Positions 35,904 to 36,097 of a stretch of 36,097 nucleotides of DNA are shown piece after piece (the stretch's first letter is position 1; each line of letters begins with the position of its first letter). The DNA comes from Coriobacteriia bacterium (lineage in GTDB: Bacteria; Actinomycetota; Coriobacteriia; Anaerosomatales; PALSA-660): NCBI GenBank assembly GCA_025361505.1, contig JANYKZ010000059.1, positions 1 to 36,097 of the forward strand, in the 5' to 3' direction. Under the pieces are notes generated by a model. It was not told where the DNA came from. It did no database searches and was given only the letters and a program-made list of their open reading frames with translations. Position numbers and translations under genes: made by a program.

Positions 35904-36097
35904 TTACTCAGTGATCGTGATGACAGCCCCGGCGCCGACGGTGCGTCCACCTTCGCGAATTGCGAAGCGCTGTCCGACTTCGAGAGCAATCGGGGTGATG
36001 AGCTCGACCGTCATGTCGACGTTATCGCCAGGCATGATCATCTCGGCTCCTTCGGGCAGTCCGATGGCTCCGGTGACGTCGGTCGTGCGCATGTAGA
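35904..36097 (-). CDS. tuf: Elongation factor Tu, C-terminal part (cut by window edge)
   Basis: Only the last 63 or so codons are in the window. The frame runs to the window edge (TAC precedes the ATG shown in the track), giving [16 protein letters not shown], then [20 protein letters not shown] and the end [14 protein letters not shown], the C-terminal beta-barrel of EF-Tu. The track's Met start is internal. Confidence 0.96.
   Translation of the reverse strand, partial: YMRTTDVTGAIGLPEGAEMIMPGDNVDMTVELITPIALEVGQRFAIREGGRTVGAGAVITITE

Overview
The window is a high-GC bacterial chromosome segment in which every gene I can support is read from the minus strand (right to left), with tight spacing and frequent GTG/TTG starts. 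Protein sequences and GC bias suggest Actinomycetota. A complete V/A-type ATPase, an ECF energizing module between rplQ and truA, and a glmS ribozyme point to an anaerobic, Coriobacteriia-like lineage; this placement is an inference. I see no mobile element, CRISPR array, tRNA or rRNA.

Layout in the direction of transcription. (1) 36097-19952: the end of tuf followed by the complete S10-spc-alpha ribosomal supercluster (rpsJ to rplQ), including secY, adk, map, infA, rpmJ and rpoA. (2) 19843-16616: two ECF ATPases, the EcfT membrane protein and truA, overlapped as a translationally coupled set. (3) 16461-15625: rplM-rpsI with a candidate promoter, a leader hairpin and a strong terminator. (4) 15478-8877: glmM, then a 417-nt gap holding a glmS self-cleaving ribozyme, then glmS-acpS-nnrD(CBS)-alr. 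This is a cell-envelope precursor block: GlmM and GlmS make amino-sugar precursor, Alr makes D-alanine, AcpS activates acyl carrier protein and NnrD repairs NAD(P)HX. (5) 8734-122: a nine-gene V-type ATPase operon in the order H(G)-I-K-E-C-F-A-B-D, closed by a very GC-rich hairpin.

The coding content is mostly ordinary housekeeping. The interest lies in non-coding RNA and in one fusion. The glmS leader matches the glmS ribozyme in sequence and structure, and is followed by a second long stem before the glmS ribosome binding site. The rplW-rplB gap holds a nested multi-stem RNA element that could be an unrecognised ribosomal-protein leader. The rpsJ-rplC and secY-adk gaps hold strong hairpins. 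NnrD is fused in frame to a CBS-domain pair that keeps its own internal Shine-Dalgarno sequence and ATG.

Most of the long plus-strand ORFs in the track, including one of 1206 codons, are antisense shadows caused by codon bias.
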